Source: CALRGE01 sp964360635
Lineage (GTDB): Bacteria > Patescibacteriota > Gracilibacteria > UBA1369 > 2-02-FULL-48-14
Direction of reading: 5' to 3'
DNA length: 64,000 bases
Assembly (NCBI GenBank): GCA_964360635.1
Contig: CAYHXO010000001.1
Span: 62,001 to 126,000 of the forward strand
Shown here: positions 1 through 9,072 of the stretch, one piece after another
Position numbering within the stretch: position 1 is the first letter of the stretch
How the letters are laid out: the number at the start of each line of letters is the position of its first letter
The notes under the pieces: model-generated
Databases searched by the model: none
The model's input: the letters and a program-made list of their open reading frames with translations, nothing else
What the model was told of the DNA's origin: nothing
Program-made: the position numbers and the translations under genes

Positions 1-99
1 AAGCCTTCTGGAAAGATGCCCTTGCGCATGCGGCCGCGAGATAGTAAATTTGCCCTAAGATTTTCCCAAACAATTTGGCTGCAACAAACTCGAAAATAG
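1..99 (+). other. Possible 3' end of an upstream gene
   Basis: The first 99 nt are open in frame 1 up to a TAG at 97-99 and could be the last 32 codons of a gene that starts outside the window. I recognise no family in this basic, Arg-rich tail. If real it overlaps the carB start by 25 nt, which suits an operon. It could equally be chance open frame. Confidence 0.25.
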
Positions 100-3000
100 A
101 ACTGCCTAAGAAAGTTCTGATCCTTGGATCGGGGGCACTGAAAATTGGTGAAGCCGGCGAGTTCGATTATTCAGGTTCGCAGGCAATCAAAGCATTGAAG
201 GAAGAGGGTATTGAAGTGATTTTGATAAATCCGAATATTGCGACAAACCAAACCAGTAAAGGCTTGGCGGATAAGATTTATTTCTTGCCGATCAATCCTT
301 ATTTTGTGGAGAAAGTGATTTTGAAAGAAAAGCCAGATGGTCTACTTTTGAGCTTTGGCGGTCAGACTGCTTTGAATTGTGGTCTCGCTTTAGATAAATC
401 TGGAGTGCTTGAAAAATATTCAGTGAGGGTTTTGGGAACTCCGGTAGATTCGATTGAAAAAACCGAGGACAGAGAAATTTTCAATCAGGAATTACGAAAA
501 ATTAATGTGGACGTGCCACGAAGTATTGCCTGCACGAGTGCGGCGGCGGGAATGAAAGCGGCAGAGAAAATTGGCTATCCGGTTTTGGTGCGCGCTGCTT
601 TTACACTCGGAGGAAAGGGGAGCGGTTTTGCTTACAATGAGAAAGAATTACAGGAATTATTGGACAACGCATTTGCATTTTCCCCTCAGGTTTTGGTTGA
701 GGAGAATTTGAAAGGCTGGAAGGAAATCGAGTATGAAGTTGTGCGCGATTCGAAAGATAACTGCATCACGGTTTGTAATATGGAGAATTTTGATCCGCTC
801 GGAATTCACACCGGTGAAAGTATTGTAATTGCGCCGTCGCAAACTTTGACGAACAGCGAATATCACATGCTTCGCGAAATCGCTCTAAAAGTAATCAGAC
901 ATTTGAAAATTGTGGGGGAGTGTAATATTCAGTATGCGCTTGATCCTGTGTCTGAAAAATATCGAGTGATTGAGGTGAATGCGAGGTTGTCGCGCTCTTC
1001 TGCACTTGCTTCTAAAGCGACCGGATATCCGCTGGCTTACGTTGCGGCGAAGTTAGCGCTTGGCTATTCACTGCCTGAATTGCGCAATGCCGTAACAGGA
1101 GTAACAACTGCTTGTTTTGAACCTGCGCTCGACTATGTGGCTTTGAAAATTCCGCGATGGGATTTGGATAAATTCAGGAAGGTGACTCACACAATTTCCA
1201 GCGAAATGAAATCGGTTGGAGAAATTATGGCGCTTGGAAGAAATTTTGAGGAAGTGATTCAAAAAGGATTACGAATGTTGCAGGTTGGATTTTTGGGTCT
1301 GACTGGAAATGACAGGCTTGGAATTCAAACTGAAGATTTAAAAAAGGCTATTTCTGTGCCGACGCCAAAGAGAATTTTGGCAGTTGCTGAGGCGCTGAAA
1401 AAAGGTTGGGAAATTGATAAAATTTATGAACTGTCGGGAATTGATCCTTGGTTTTTGGGCAAGTTGAAAAATATTATCGATCTTGAAAATGTGCTTGAGA
1501 AAACTGAGATTGATGAAGAGCTGATGCGAGATGCAAAAAAGCATGGCTTTTCAGATAAGCAAATTGGGCTTTTGAAGGGTATGGAAGAAAAGGAAGTGCG
1601 TTCAATGAGGAAGAAAATGAAAGTACTGCCAAGTGTGAAGCAAATTGATACGATGGCAGCGGAGTACCCTGCAAAAACAAATTATCTATACCTTACTTAT
1701 CATGGCGACAAGCATGATGTTGAGTTTAGCCATAAAGGAAAGAGTGCGATTGTTTTGGGTAGCGGGGCTTACTGCATCGGATCTTCCGTTGAGTTCGACT
1801 GGTGTTGTGTTAATGCGATTAAATCGCTTGCGAAATTGAAATATGAAACGATAATGATTAACTATAATCCTGAAACTGTTTCGACCGATTACGACACTTG
1901 CGACAAACTTTATTTTGATGAACTTTCGTTGGAGCGCGTTTTAGATATTTATGAGCTTGAAGAGCCGGATGGTGTGATTGTTTCTACCGGCGGACAAATT
2001 CCAAATAATTTGGTGAACAAATTGGCTGATGCAAAAGTGAAAATTTTTGGAACTTCGTCGAAGAGCATTGATCGTGCAGAAGATAGAAATAAATTCTCTG
2101 AGATGTGTGATGAACTGAAAATTGATCAGCCTGAATGGAATCAATTTGCAGAAGTAAAAGATGCCTTTAAGTTTGCCACTCGTGTTGGATATCCGGTCTT
2201 GGTGAGGCCTTCATATGTGCTGTCGGGCGCGGCCATGTCGGTTGCGCATAATGAGGAAAGTTTGCAGGCTTATTTGGACAAAGCTGTGAAAATTGGAAAG
2301 GACGCGCCAGTAGTAATTTCTAAATATGAAATGGGAGCAAAGGAAATTGAAATTGATGCGGTTGCGCAAAACGGCGAACTCATGATTTGGGCAATTGCCG
2401 AGCACGTTGAAAATGCCGGAGTTCATAGCGGTGATGCAACAATCGTTCTACCTCCACAAAAATTATATTTTGAAACAATTAAGCAGATAAAAAATATCAC
2501 GAAAAAAATTGCCGAAGAATTAAATATTAGTGGTCCATTCAACATACAGTTTTTGGCAAAAAATAATGAGGTAAAAGTAATCGAATGTAATTTACGATCG
2601 TCTCGAAGTTTTCCATTCAGTTCGAAAGTAACAGGTTATAACTTCATAGAAATCGCAACGGAATCAATGCTTGGCTTGGCGAAAAAACGTGATTATAAAA
2701 CTCTGGATCTCGAGCATGTTGGTGTAAAGGCGCCACAGTTTTCTTTCTCGCGATTAAAAGGTGCTGATCCGGTTCTTGGTGTTGAAATGGCTTCAACAGG
2801 AGAGGTTGCTTGCTTCGGTGAAAATCTTTACGAAGCATTTTTGAAAGCGATGATTTCAACAGGTTTCGAAATTCCAAAGAAAAATATTTTAATCGCGATT
2901 GGAAGGCTTGAAGACAAGGCAGACTTTTTGCCTGCAGCTCGTAAGTTGATTGAAATGGGCTACGTGCTTTTTGGAACACCCGGAACAGCAGATTTCCTAA

Positions 3001-3284
3001 CTGATGCCGGCGTAAAATGCAGCAAAGTACATAAAATTGGCAGCACAGAATTGCCGAATATCAGCGGAATCATTCACAAAGATAAAGTTGATTGGGTTAT
3101 AAATATTCCGCGAAATTACTCGCATGAAGAATTGACGAGCGGCTACAATATTCGCCGTCTAACAATCGATCACAACATTCCACTTAGCACGAATATTCAG
3201 GTTGCAAAACTGATGGTAGACACTCTTGAGCGTTACAAATTGGAAGACTTGGCTATTGAGCCATGGAGCACCTACGTGGATTAA
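75..3284 (+). CDS. carB: Carbamoyl-phosphate synthase large subunit
   Basis: Synthetase subunit of carbamoyl-phosphate synthase, which makes carbamoyl phosphate from bicarbonate, ATP and ammonia for pyrimidine and arginine synthesis. At 1069 aa it is full length. Two tandem ATP-grasp halves are visible: the first begins with the nucleotide loop ILGSGALKIGEAGEFDY, the second near residue 560 with VLGSGAYCIGSSVEFDW. A MGS-like regulatory domain starts near residue 940 (LFGTPGTADF). The start is TTG at 75; in-frame stops at 42-47 rule out a much longer protein, there is no ATG nearby and no clear Shine-Dalgarno site. No carA is visible in the window. The stop overlaps the convergent AbiEi-like gene by 4 nt. 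Confidence 0.96.
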   Translation: MAATNSKIELPKKVLILGSGALKIGEAGEFDYSGSQAIKALKEEGIEVILINPNIATNQTSKGLADKIYFLPINPYFVEKVILKEKPDGLLLSFGGQTALNCGLALDKSGVLEKYSVRVLGTPVDSIEKTEDREIFNQELRKINVDVPRSIACTSAAAGMKAAEKIGYPVLVRAAFTLGGKGSGFAYNEKELQELLDNAFAFSPQVLVEENLKGWKEIEYEVVRDSKDNCITVCNMENFDPLGIHTGESIVIAPSQTLTNSEYHMLREIALKVIRHLKIVGECNIQYALDPVSEKYRVIEVNARLSRSSALASKATGYPLAYVAAKLALGYSLPELRNAVTGVTTACFEPALDYVALKIPRWDLDKFRKVTHTISSEMKSVGEIMALGRNFEEVIQKGLRMLQVGFLGLTGNDRLGIQTEDLKKAISVPTPKRILAVAEALKKGWEIDKIYELSGIDPWFLGKLKNIIDLENVLEKTEIDEELMRDAKKHGFSDKQIGLLKGMEEKEVRSMRKKMKVLPSVKQIDTMAAEYPAKTNYLYLTYHGDKHDVEFSHKGKSAIVLGSGAYCIGSSVEFDWCCVNAIKSLAKLKYETIMINYNPETVSTDYDTCDKLYFDELSLERVLDIYELEEPDGVIVSTGGQIPNNLVNKLADAKVKIFGTSSKSIDRAEDRNKFSEMCDELKIDQPEWNQFAEVKDAFKFATRVGYPVLVRPSYVLSGAAMSVAHNEESLQAYLDKAVKIGKDAPVVISKYEMGAKEIEIDAVAQNGELMIWAIAEHVENAGVHSGDATIVLPPQKLYFETIKQIKNITKKIAEELNISGPFNIQFLAKNNEVKVIECNLRSSRSFPFSSKVTGYNFIEIATESMLGLAKKRDYKTLDLEHVGVKAPQFSFSRLKGADPVLGVEMASTGEVACFGENLYEAFLKAMISTGFEIPKKNILIAIGRLEDKADFLPAARKLIEMGYVLFGTPGTADFLTDAGVKCSKVHKIGSTELPNISGIIHKDKVDWVINIPRNYSHEELTSGYNIRRLTIDHNIPLSTNIQVAKLMVDTLERYKLEDLAIEPWSTYVD

Positions 3285-3922
3285 CAGTCATTTTCGTCGT
3301 AGTCGGAATCCTTTAGCCACACATGTCCTTTTTTCCGCGTGTATTTTAGAAAAATCTTCATGAGTTTTTGTGCACGTTTTGGAAATATTTCTATGTATTT
3401 CAACATTTTTTCTTGCGAGAGATGCTCTATATTTATCATCTTCATCGAATCGAAATGCCTTCCGATAGAATTTAAATAGATAATGTCGACTATGGCTTTT
3501 TCCGGCTCCGCCACTAAAAATCCTGCTGAGGTTTTTTCAAATCCGAAGTAATACTTTTTTGGAAATTTAAAGTGATTCCATTGTGTATTTTCAATTTTCC
3601 TTTCATAACTTTTTATAAAATTAACAGATTGAATTGCATCTGGCTTGAAGCGATAAACATTATGATAATAGAGGGCTCCGTAAAATGAAACATATGAATT
3701 AACCTTGATTTTACCTGCAATTTGACACTTTTCATAAGTTGAAAGACCACTTAAATCTGTCTTCCATACGTACAAATTCTGTGTGATCCGTAAAAATAAG
3801 CCTTGCCTTATATATCTACTTGAAAGAACCTTTGCACTCGGCTTATTAATCTTCAGTATTTTCTGAATATCATCAACGCTGAAAAATTTTGCTAGAGACT
3901 CTCTTAGTTCGATGTAGTGCAT
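3281..3922 (-). CDS. AbiEi-like transcriptional regulator/antitoxin, orphan
   Basis: 213 aa from the preferred start. The layout matches AbiEi-type type IV antitoxins: an N-terminal winged-helix region (FSVDDIQKILKINKPSAKVL, about residues 15-40) then a domain with conserved-looking VSFYGALYYHNVY and AEPEKAIVDIIYL segments. Family AbiEi proteins repress their own abiE operon and neutralise the nucleotidyltransferase toxin AbiEii. No AbiEii gene lies beside it, so it is an orphan here. The frame also offers an ATG at 3937, but a promoter (see 3922-3981) has its -10 box between the two ATGs, so the ATG at 3922 is the better start and would be leaderless. The assignment rests on motif resemblance only. 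Confidence 0.65.
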   Translation of the reverse strand: MHYIELRESLAKFFSVDDIQKILKINKPSAKVLSSRYIRQGLFLRITQNLYVWKTDLSGLSTYEKCQIAGKIKVNSYVSFYGALYYHNVYRFKPDAIQSVNFIKSYERKIENTQWNHFKFPKKYYFGFEKTSAGFLVAEPEKAIVDIIYLNSIGRHFDSMKMINIEHLSQEKMLKYIEIFPKRAQKLMKIFLKYTRKKGHVWLKDSDYDENDC

Positions 3923-3981
3923 GAGGACACTATACATGTCGTGGACAGAAAGTTAACATTTTTGTTAATTATCCGTCCTCA
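3922..3981 (-). promoter_or_regulatory. Promoter with inverted repeat upstream of AbiEi-like gene
   Basis: On the minus strand a -35 TTAACT (3951-3956), 16-bp spacer and -10 TATAGT (3929-3934) lie 6 nt from the ATG at 3922. Inverted heptamers TGAGGAC (3922-3928) and GTCCTCA (3975-3981) flank the promoter, as expected for an autorepressor operator. Operator function is inference. Confidence 0.45.
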
Positions 3982-4031
3982 GCATTGATAGTGCGTCAGA
4001 GATGGGTGTATAATTGTTTTTGTTGAATCGT

Positions 4032-4313
4032 TCAGAGCCGCAAAAGCACTGTATCGATTCTTTTTCGATTAGCCTCGACCCAAGTTTTATATAAATCCAC
4101 GAATTCAGGCTTATATTTGGCGAGCAATGGCAGCTCGGCAGTTCTGTGAGTCATCAATTCCATGCAAAAATCATCTGCAGCTAGTCCATCTCTCTTTAGA
4201 TTTGTCGGTAATCTAGTTTCCAAAGACAATAATCCGGCATTTAATGCTCTAAGCAAATTCTTCTGATTTTCTTCAGTAAATTCGCTTTGGAAAATTTCTT
4301 CTAATTCAGACAT
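4032..4313 (-). CDS. Hypothetical protein
   Basis: 93-aa soluble, helix-rich acidic protein with no signal peptide, membrane segment or motif that I recognise. It starts at ATG 4313, only 60 nt from the folE start on the other strand, so the two share a divergent promoter region. Codon use and composition look like the neighbouring genes, so it is likely to be expressed, but I cannot assign a function. Confidence 0.6.
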   Translation of the reverse strand: MSELEEIFQSEFTEENQKNLLRALNAGLLSLETRLPTNLKRDGLAADDFCMELMTHRTAELPLLAKYKPEFVDLYKTWVEANRKRIDTVLLRL

Positions 4314-4334
4314 ACCGGGAATTTATACAGGCAC

Positions 4335-4364
4335 TTGTGCGAAAGTCAATATTTGTTGTATATT
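4335..4364 (+). promoter_or_regulatory. Promoter of folE
   Basis: TTGTGC (4335-4340), 18-bp spacer, TATATT (4359-4364), then 8 nt to the folE ATG at 4373. This predicts an almost leaderless mRNA and argues against the longer GTG start at 4337. Confidence 0.4.
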
Positions 4365-4372
4365 TCAGAGCG

Positions 4373-4918
4373 ATGGATAGAAAAAAAATCATTGAGGAGC
4401 TGATAAAAAGCATTGGCGAAGATCCTAATCGAGAAGGGCTTAGAGATACGCCGGCTCGAGTAGACAAAAGTTTTGAGAAGCTTTTTGAGGGCTATACGCA
4501 AGATCCGAAAAGTTTAATGACTGTTTTTGATGATGAAAATTATGACGAGATGATAGTTGTAAAAAATATTGAATTTTATAGTTTTTGCGAGCATCACATG
4601 CTCCCATTTTTCGGTCGGGCTTATATTGGCTATATTCCGAATGGCAAAATTATCGGCCTTTCAAAGATTCCGCGGCTTGTGGAGATTTTTGCAAGAAGGC
4701 TGCAAAACCAGGAGAGATTGACCACACAAATTGCAACAACACTTATGGAAATGCTTCAGCCGAAGGGAGTGGCTGTGGTGATTGAGGCAAAGCATTTTTG
4801 CATGATGGCGAGGGGAGTGGAAAAGCAAATGAGCGAAGTTTCAACTTCGGCCTTGAAGGGTTTATTCAAAAAAGATCAGTCTACTCGATCAGAGTTTTTA
4901 AAACTTATCGGGAAATGA
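4373..4918 (+). CDS. folE: GTP cyclohydrolase I
   Basis: Converts GTP to 7,8-dihydroneopterin triphosphate, the entry to folate/pterin (and queuosine-type) pathways. 181 aa from the ATG at 4373, typical for FolE type I. Visible hallmarks are GLRDTPARV near the N terminus, the zinc-binding pair in FYSFCEHHMLPFFG, the GLSKIPRLVEIFARRLQ helix and the third zinc ligand in KHFCMMARGV. An in-frame GTG at 4337 would add 12 residues unlike the family, and a promoter covers that stretch, so I prefer the ATG. The 3' end overlaps the convergent lipoprotein gene by 21 nt. No other folate gene is in the window. Confidence 0.95.
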   Translation: MDRKKIIEELIKSIGEDPNREGLRDTPARVDKSFEKLFEGYTQDPKSLMTVFDDENYDEMIVVKNIEFYSFCEHHMLPFFGRAYIGYIPNGKIIGLSKIPRLVEIFARRLQNQERLTTQIATTLMEMLQPKGVAVVIEAKHFCMMARGVEKQMSEVSTSALKGLFKKDQSTRSEFLKLIGK

Positions 4919-5365
4919 TTCCGGTGCTTGCATTTGAAGCCATTCGTAGAAATCTTCACTACTTCCATTTGTTGCGTATAAAATTTCGTCGATGCTGCCG
5001 AATTGCTTAATTGTTGCGTCCATTTCTGCAAGAAGAGCTGCGCTTGAGCAGCTTGAATTAGGAACTATCGAGCTAATGTCGACGAGATCAACATATGCTT
5101 TCCTGTCTACGATGTGGAAACCGCGTAAAGTATTTTCCGGGAAAGATAGTTCTTTAAAAAGCTCACTTAGTGTTTGTGCTTCAATTTTTTCCATTTTTGG
5201 AATTGTTTTAGTAACTGCTTCCACAGTGCTGCAATCACTTGTATCTTTGTTTAGGAAAATTTTAACTTCCACGAAAGCTGAATCTGGAATAGTTTTTTGT
5301 GGACTTTGACAAGAAATGAGTAGAATTGAAAGTAGAAGGAGTGTTTTGTTTGCGATGTGAGCCAT
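4898..5365 (-). CDS. GerMN-domain lipoprotein
   Basis: 155 aa. A lipoprotein signal peptide is clear: a hydrophobic stretch followed by lipobox ISC-Q (LLLLSILLISCQS), so mature Cys near residue 19 would be lipidated and the protein held on the outer face of the membrane. The rest fits a GerMN domain (sporulation/germination family): an AYVDL strand, a Ser/Cys/Ala-rich helix start (SSCSSAALLAEMDATIKQF) and a following beta strand. In other bacteria such domains occur in envelope proteins, not only in spore formers; this organism need not sporulate. It faces folE convergently and recR divergently. Confidence 0.75.
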   Translation of the reverse strand: MAHIANKTLLLLSILLISCQSPQKTIPDSAFVEVKIFLNKDTSDCSTVEAVTKTIPKMEKIEAQTLSELFKELSFPENTLRGFHIVDRKAYVDLVDISSIVPNSSCSSAALLAEMDATIKQFGSIDEILYATNGSSEDFYEWLQMQAPESFPDKF

Positions 5366-5385
5366 ATTCTGATAAAAATTAACCT

Positions 5386-5994
5386 ATGGATTTTCTACCA
5401 GATTCAGTTAACAAGCTTATCGAAGAATTGTCAAAATTGCCAGGCATTGGGCAAAAGAGTGCACAACGTTTGGCTTTTCATGTCTTGAAAAATTCAGATA
5501 AAAATAATAATGAATTTGGTGAGGCTGTTTTGAAAATAAAAGATGGGGTTTTTCTCTGTGAAATTTGTTTTGCATTAGCTCAAAGAGAGATTTGTAAAAT
5601 TTGTTCTGATCCCGGTCGTGATGCTTCAGTTTTATGCGTGCTTGAAAATACAATGGACATGCTTGCGATAGAAAAAACGGGAGAATTTCATGGGCTTTAC
5701 CATGTTTTGCATGGAAAAATTTCGCCGCTCGACGGCATTGGTCCGGAAGATATAAAAATGGCCGAGATGTTTAAGAGATTAACAGCGCAGGCTTCGCCTG
5801 TGAAAGAAGTGATTTTGGCAATGAATCCTGATTTAGAAGGAGAAACCACTTCGCTATTTATCAAGAAGCAATTAGAGGCCTTTCGGCCTCTACGCGTCAC
5901 AAGGATTGCGCGTGGGGTTCCCTCCGGAGGCAGTCTGGAATATAGTGATGACATGACGCTCATCAGAGCGCTTCAGGGAAGACAAAGCATATGA
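5386..5994 (+). CDS. recR: Recombination protein RecR
   Basis: Ring-forming protein of RecFOR recombinational repair. 202 aa, normal length. In order: an HhH-like segment (LPGIGQKSAQRLAFHVL, about 18-34), a four-Cys zinc finger (CEICFALAQREICKICSDP), and a Toprim domain with AMNPDLEGETT and the C-terminal RIARGVPSGGSLEY. It starts 21 nt downstream of a divergent gene and ends in an ATGA overlap with the Rel gene, so the two are co-translated. No recF or recO lies nearby. Confidence 0.96.
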   Translation: MDFLPDSVNKLIEELSKLPGIGQKSAQRLAFHVLKNSDKNNNEFGEAVLKIKDGVFLCEICFALAQREICKICSDPGRDASVLCVLENTMDMLAIEKTGEFHGLYHVLHGKISPLDGIGPEDIKMAEMFKRLTAQASPVKEVILAMNPDLEGETTSLFIKKQLEAFRPLRVTRIARGVPSGGSLEYSDDMTLIRALQGRQSI

Positions 5995-8435
5995 GCCTTT
6001 TTAAGGAATTAAGCCACGTCATAAGAACTGAAACTAGTGGACTGAACCTAGATAGGATTAAACGAGCATATGATTTTGCAGAGATGGCACATGAAGGACA
6101 ATTTCGAAAATCCGGTGAGGCTTATATTGTCCACCCGACTGAAACAGCAAAAATTTTAGCAGGCCTCCATGTTGATGAAGATACAATTATTGCCGGGCTT
6201 CTTCACGATGTTCCGGAAGACACAAAATATACAGTGGAGGACTTGGAAAAGAATTTTGGCAAACATGTTTCTCAACTTGTGTACGGCCTAACGAAACTTT
6301 CAAAAGTGCATTACAAATATTCGATGGATGACAGGCAGGTTCATTCATTGCAAAGAATGTTTGTTGAAACTGCAGATGATCCGCGCGTGATTGTGATTAA
6401 ACTTTCGGATCGACTTCATAACATGAAAACTCTTCAATATTTACGGCCGGAAAAACAGCAGAGAATTGCCAAGGAAACACTGGAGGTTTTTGCACCACTC
6501 GCGAATTTATTTGGAATTTTTGAACTTCGCCATCAACTCGAAGATTTGTGTTTTTTCTACTTGCAACCTGAAGAATATTCAAAAATTGAATCTTATGTGC
6601 ATGACCATGATATGAAACGAAAAAATCATATAAGTAAAACTTTGAAAATGCTTGAAAGGCATTTGGGGAAATCAGGGCTTAAAGTTGAGTTAAAAGGCAG
6701 ACCAAAACATTTCTATTCAATTTACAAAAAAACTGTTGTCGAACAAAAAATGCTGCAAGATATTTATGATTATTTTGCGGTGCGTGTTTTGACTGAAAAT
6801 TTAAATGATTGTTATTTGGCATTGGCAAAAATTCATGAAATTTTTAAGCCAAAACCTGGAAGATTTAAAGATTATATCGCTCTGCCAAAGGGGAATGGAT
6901 ATCAGTCTTTGCATACTACGGTTATCGGGCCGGAGGGGAAGTTGATGGAGATTCAAATTCGAACAAAAGAGATGGATGAACGTGCGGAATATGGTGTTGC
7001 CGCTCATCTTTTATATAAAAAAAATAAGAATAGTTATCTTGAAAAAAGTATAGATATAATTAAAAATTATAAAAACCCGGGGCAATTTATTGATGGGCTC
7101 CAAGATGATATTTTGCAAAATCGAATTTATGTTTTTTCTCCTAGCGGGGAGTTGGTTGATTTGCCGGAGGGCGCGACTTGCCTTGATTATATTTATGCAA
7201 CTGAACTGCCAGTAGATACAAAAGTAATGAAGGTTATGGTGAACGGCAAATATTATTCTTTGATTGGAGAGCTAAAAAGTGGGGATTATATAGAAATTAT
7301 TTACACAAATAAAAAAAGTATGGGGCCGGAACGTTGGTGGCTGGAGCATGTTAGAACCGCGACAGCAAAAGATAAAATTCAAGATTTTTTCAAACGAAAA
7401 AGCTTGGAAACCAAGTTGGATTTGGGTGAGAAATTATTGCAACAAACGCTTGATTATGAAAATCATGGTCCGGTTTATCAAATAGCCGAGTGGAGAACAA
7501 ACAAGGCAACAAAAGCATTTAAAGTTGAAACTTTTTCAAATATTTTGAGTAAAATTGGAGAAGGAACTTTGAATGCGAATGAGGTTTACAAAGAGATGTT
7601 TCCTGATTTGCAATTGGGCCTTTGGAATGAAATTAAGAAATTTTATGGAATTTTTGCGAAAAAATTTTTCCGCGTGAATCCGGATTCTCAAAAATATAAA
7701 ATTAAGATTTTTATTGAGGCTTACGATAGGAAGGGGCTTCTTAAAGATTTAATCGATCCTTTTTATAAATTGGGTATTCCAATTTTGAAAATTGTTGGAA
7801 CGGGTTACGACGTTAAGCAGAGTTTCAGATCCATGTCTTATGCATATGAAGGCACAGATGAGCCTGGCCACCAATATGTGAGCCGTGATTATATTGAGAT
7901 ACTTGTGGAAAATCATGAGCAGTTAATTTCATTGTTTGATATGCTGGAAAGCGTTCCGGGTGTTAGAAAAATAAAAAGGATTTTTCGAAGAAACCAGATC
8001 ATTTTTGGAATTATGTTAGGTTTGGCATGTTTATTTTGGGCAGCACATCCCTTTATTGTTAACTACATCCACCTGCTTAATTGGTCAAGCGGGCCTTTCT
8101 TGCAAGATTTGATGACTTATTTCTCCTTATTCTCACTTTTTGCAATTATTTATTGGCTGGAATCGATGAGTAATAAAACTTTCCCTCACTTTGAAGAAAC
8201 TAAATTCTTCTGGCCAATTGCATTCATAGTCTGTTCGCTTGCAGTGTTAACATTATTTGTTGAAGGAATTGTTTTTGATCTTGGGCTTCGTTTAAATATA
8301 ACAATGGGTGCCTCGGCATTAGCATACGGATTCCTTATTTATGCGTATTTTTCTCACGAAAAACGGCGAAAGCGCCACCTGACCCAGTTAAAAGAGCCTT
8401 TTCTGAAGCGTTACTTTGGTAAGACAAAGGTGTAA
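5991..8435 (+). CDS. RelA/SpoT-type (p)ppGpp synthetase/hydrolase with C-terminal membrane domain
   Basis: Long RSH alarmone enzyme, 814 aa. The HD hydrolase domain keeps H48, H72-D73 and D140. The synthetase domain has GRPKHFYSIYKK, DYFAVRVL and GNGYQSLHT (about 302-309). A TGS domain follows (VFSPSGELVDLPEGAT, about 385-445) and an ACT-like region near 565-655. The usual family ends there. Here four hydrophobic helices follow at about 669-692, 706-723, 738-763 and 770-788, ending in a Lys/Arg-rich tail. Both catalytic domains look intact, so it is probably bifunctional and membrane-anchored. ATGA-coupled to recR; its last 101 bp overlap the convergent ispE. Confidence 0.93.
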   Translation: MSLFKELSHVIRTETSGLNLDRIKRAYDFAEMAHEGQFRKSGEAYIVHPTETAKILAGLHVDEDTIIAGLLHDVPEDTKYTVEDLEKNFGKHVSQLVYGLTKLSKVHYKYSMDDRQVHSLQRMFVETADDPRVIVIKLSDRLHNMKTLQYLRPEKQQRIAKETLEVFAPLANLFGIFELRHQLEDLCFFYLQPEEYSKIESYVHDHDMKRKNHISKTLKMLERHLGKSGLKVELKGRPKHFYSIYKKTVVEQKMLQDIYDYFAVRVLTENLNDCYLALAKIHEIFKPKPGRFKDYIALPKGNGYQSLHTTVIGPEGKLMEIQIRTKEMDERAEYGVAAHLLYKKNKNSYLEKSIDIIKNYKNPGQFIDGLQDDILQNRIYVFSPSGELVDLPEGATCLDYIYATELPVDTKVMKVMVNGKYYSLIGELKSGDYIEIIYTNKKSMGPERWWLEHVRTATAKDKIQDFFKRKSLETKLDLGEKLLQQTLDYENHGPVYQIAEWRTNKATKAFKVETFSNILSKIGEGTLNANEVYKEMFPDLQLGLWNEIKKFYGIFAKKFFRVNPDSQKYKIKIFIEAYDRKGLLKDLIDPFYKLGIPILKIVGTGYDVKQSFRSMSYAYEGTDEPGHQYVSRDYIEILVENHEQLISLFDMLESVPGVRKIKRIFRRNQIIFGIMLGLACLFWAAHPFIVNYIHLLNWSSGPFLQDLMTYFSLFSLFAIIYWLESMSNKTFPHFEETKFFWPIAFIVCSLAVLTLFVEGIVFDLGLRLNITMGASALAYGFLIYAYFSHEKRRKRHLTQLKEPFLKRYFGKTKV

Positions 8436-9072
8436 TTGATTCAAAGTCATTATGTAGATTTTCTAGGATTTTTTTTGTGTTGGATTGCTCTATTGCTTCT
8501 AATATTTTTTGGGGAAATTTTTGTGAAATTTTTGTGATTTTCTCGTAGGCATCTTTGGTTGAAATTTCATTGCCGGTAAAATGAATTTCATAATCAAAAT
8601 CTTTAGGCAAGCGCTTTAGCGCTTTTATCTTCTCGCCGTAGTGAGTGGCTAATGCAAGCTCATGGCCGGATATAAAAAATGGCAGATCCATTCCTATTTG
8701 AGCCCCCATTTCCATCAGCTCAACATGTGCCAGGCCAAGATTTTCTTTTTGATTTAGGAAGACAAGAATTGAGGCCGCGTCACTCGAACCACCTCCAAGC
8801 CCCGAACGTGGTGGAATGTTTTTTTCAAGACGAATTTTGTAATTGAATTTTTTTCCGGTTTTTTTTTCAAGCAGATCTATGGCTTTCATGACTGAATTAT
8901 TTTCAGGCATCTCTTTGCATTCAAATTTTAATTTTTCAGATTCTTCGATATGTAAAAAATCTTCCAGTTTTGGAGCCCGCATCATTACCGTTTCAATTTC
9001 GTGATAATCGCCGATTTTCTTGCCGATTGCCAAGAATAAATTTAGTTTTGCCGGACAAGAAATTATTTGCAT
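8335..9072 (-). CDS. ispE: 4-diphosphocytidyl-2-C-methyl-D-erythritol kinase
   Basis: MEP-pathway kinase that phosphorylates CDP-ME with ATP. 245 aa from the ATG at 9072, shorter than the ~280 aa usual for the family. GHMP-kinase motifs are present: CPAKLNLFL near the N terminus, the ATP loop IPPRSGLGGGSSDAA (about 85-100), and the C-terminal LLTGSGGAFAVF. An ATG at 9096 would add eight residues overlapping ispDF; the family starts close to the PAKLNL motif, so 9072 is preferred, overlapping ispDF by 10 nt. Last gene of the MEP operon; its 3' end lies inside the opposite strand of the Rel gene, with GHMP motif 3 in the overlap. Confidence 0.93.
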   Translation of the reverse strand: MQIISCPAKLNLFLAIGKKIGDYHEIETVMMRAPKLEDFLHIEESEKLKFECKEMPENNSVMKAIDLLEKKTGKKFNYKIRLEKNIPPRSGLGGGSSDAASILVFLNQKENLGLAHVELMEMGAQIGMDLPFFISGHELALATHYGEKIKALKRLPKDFDYEIHFTGNEISTKDAYEKITKISQKFPQKILEAIEQSNTKKILENLHNDFESITPLSYQSNASEKALLTGSGGAFAVFREKNTHK

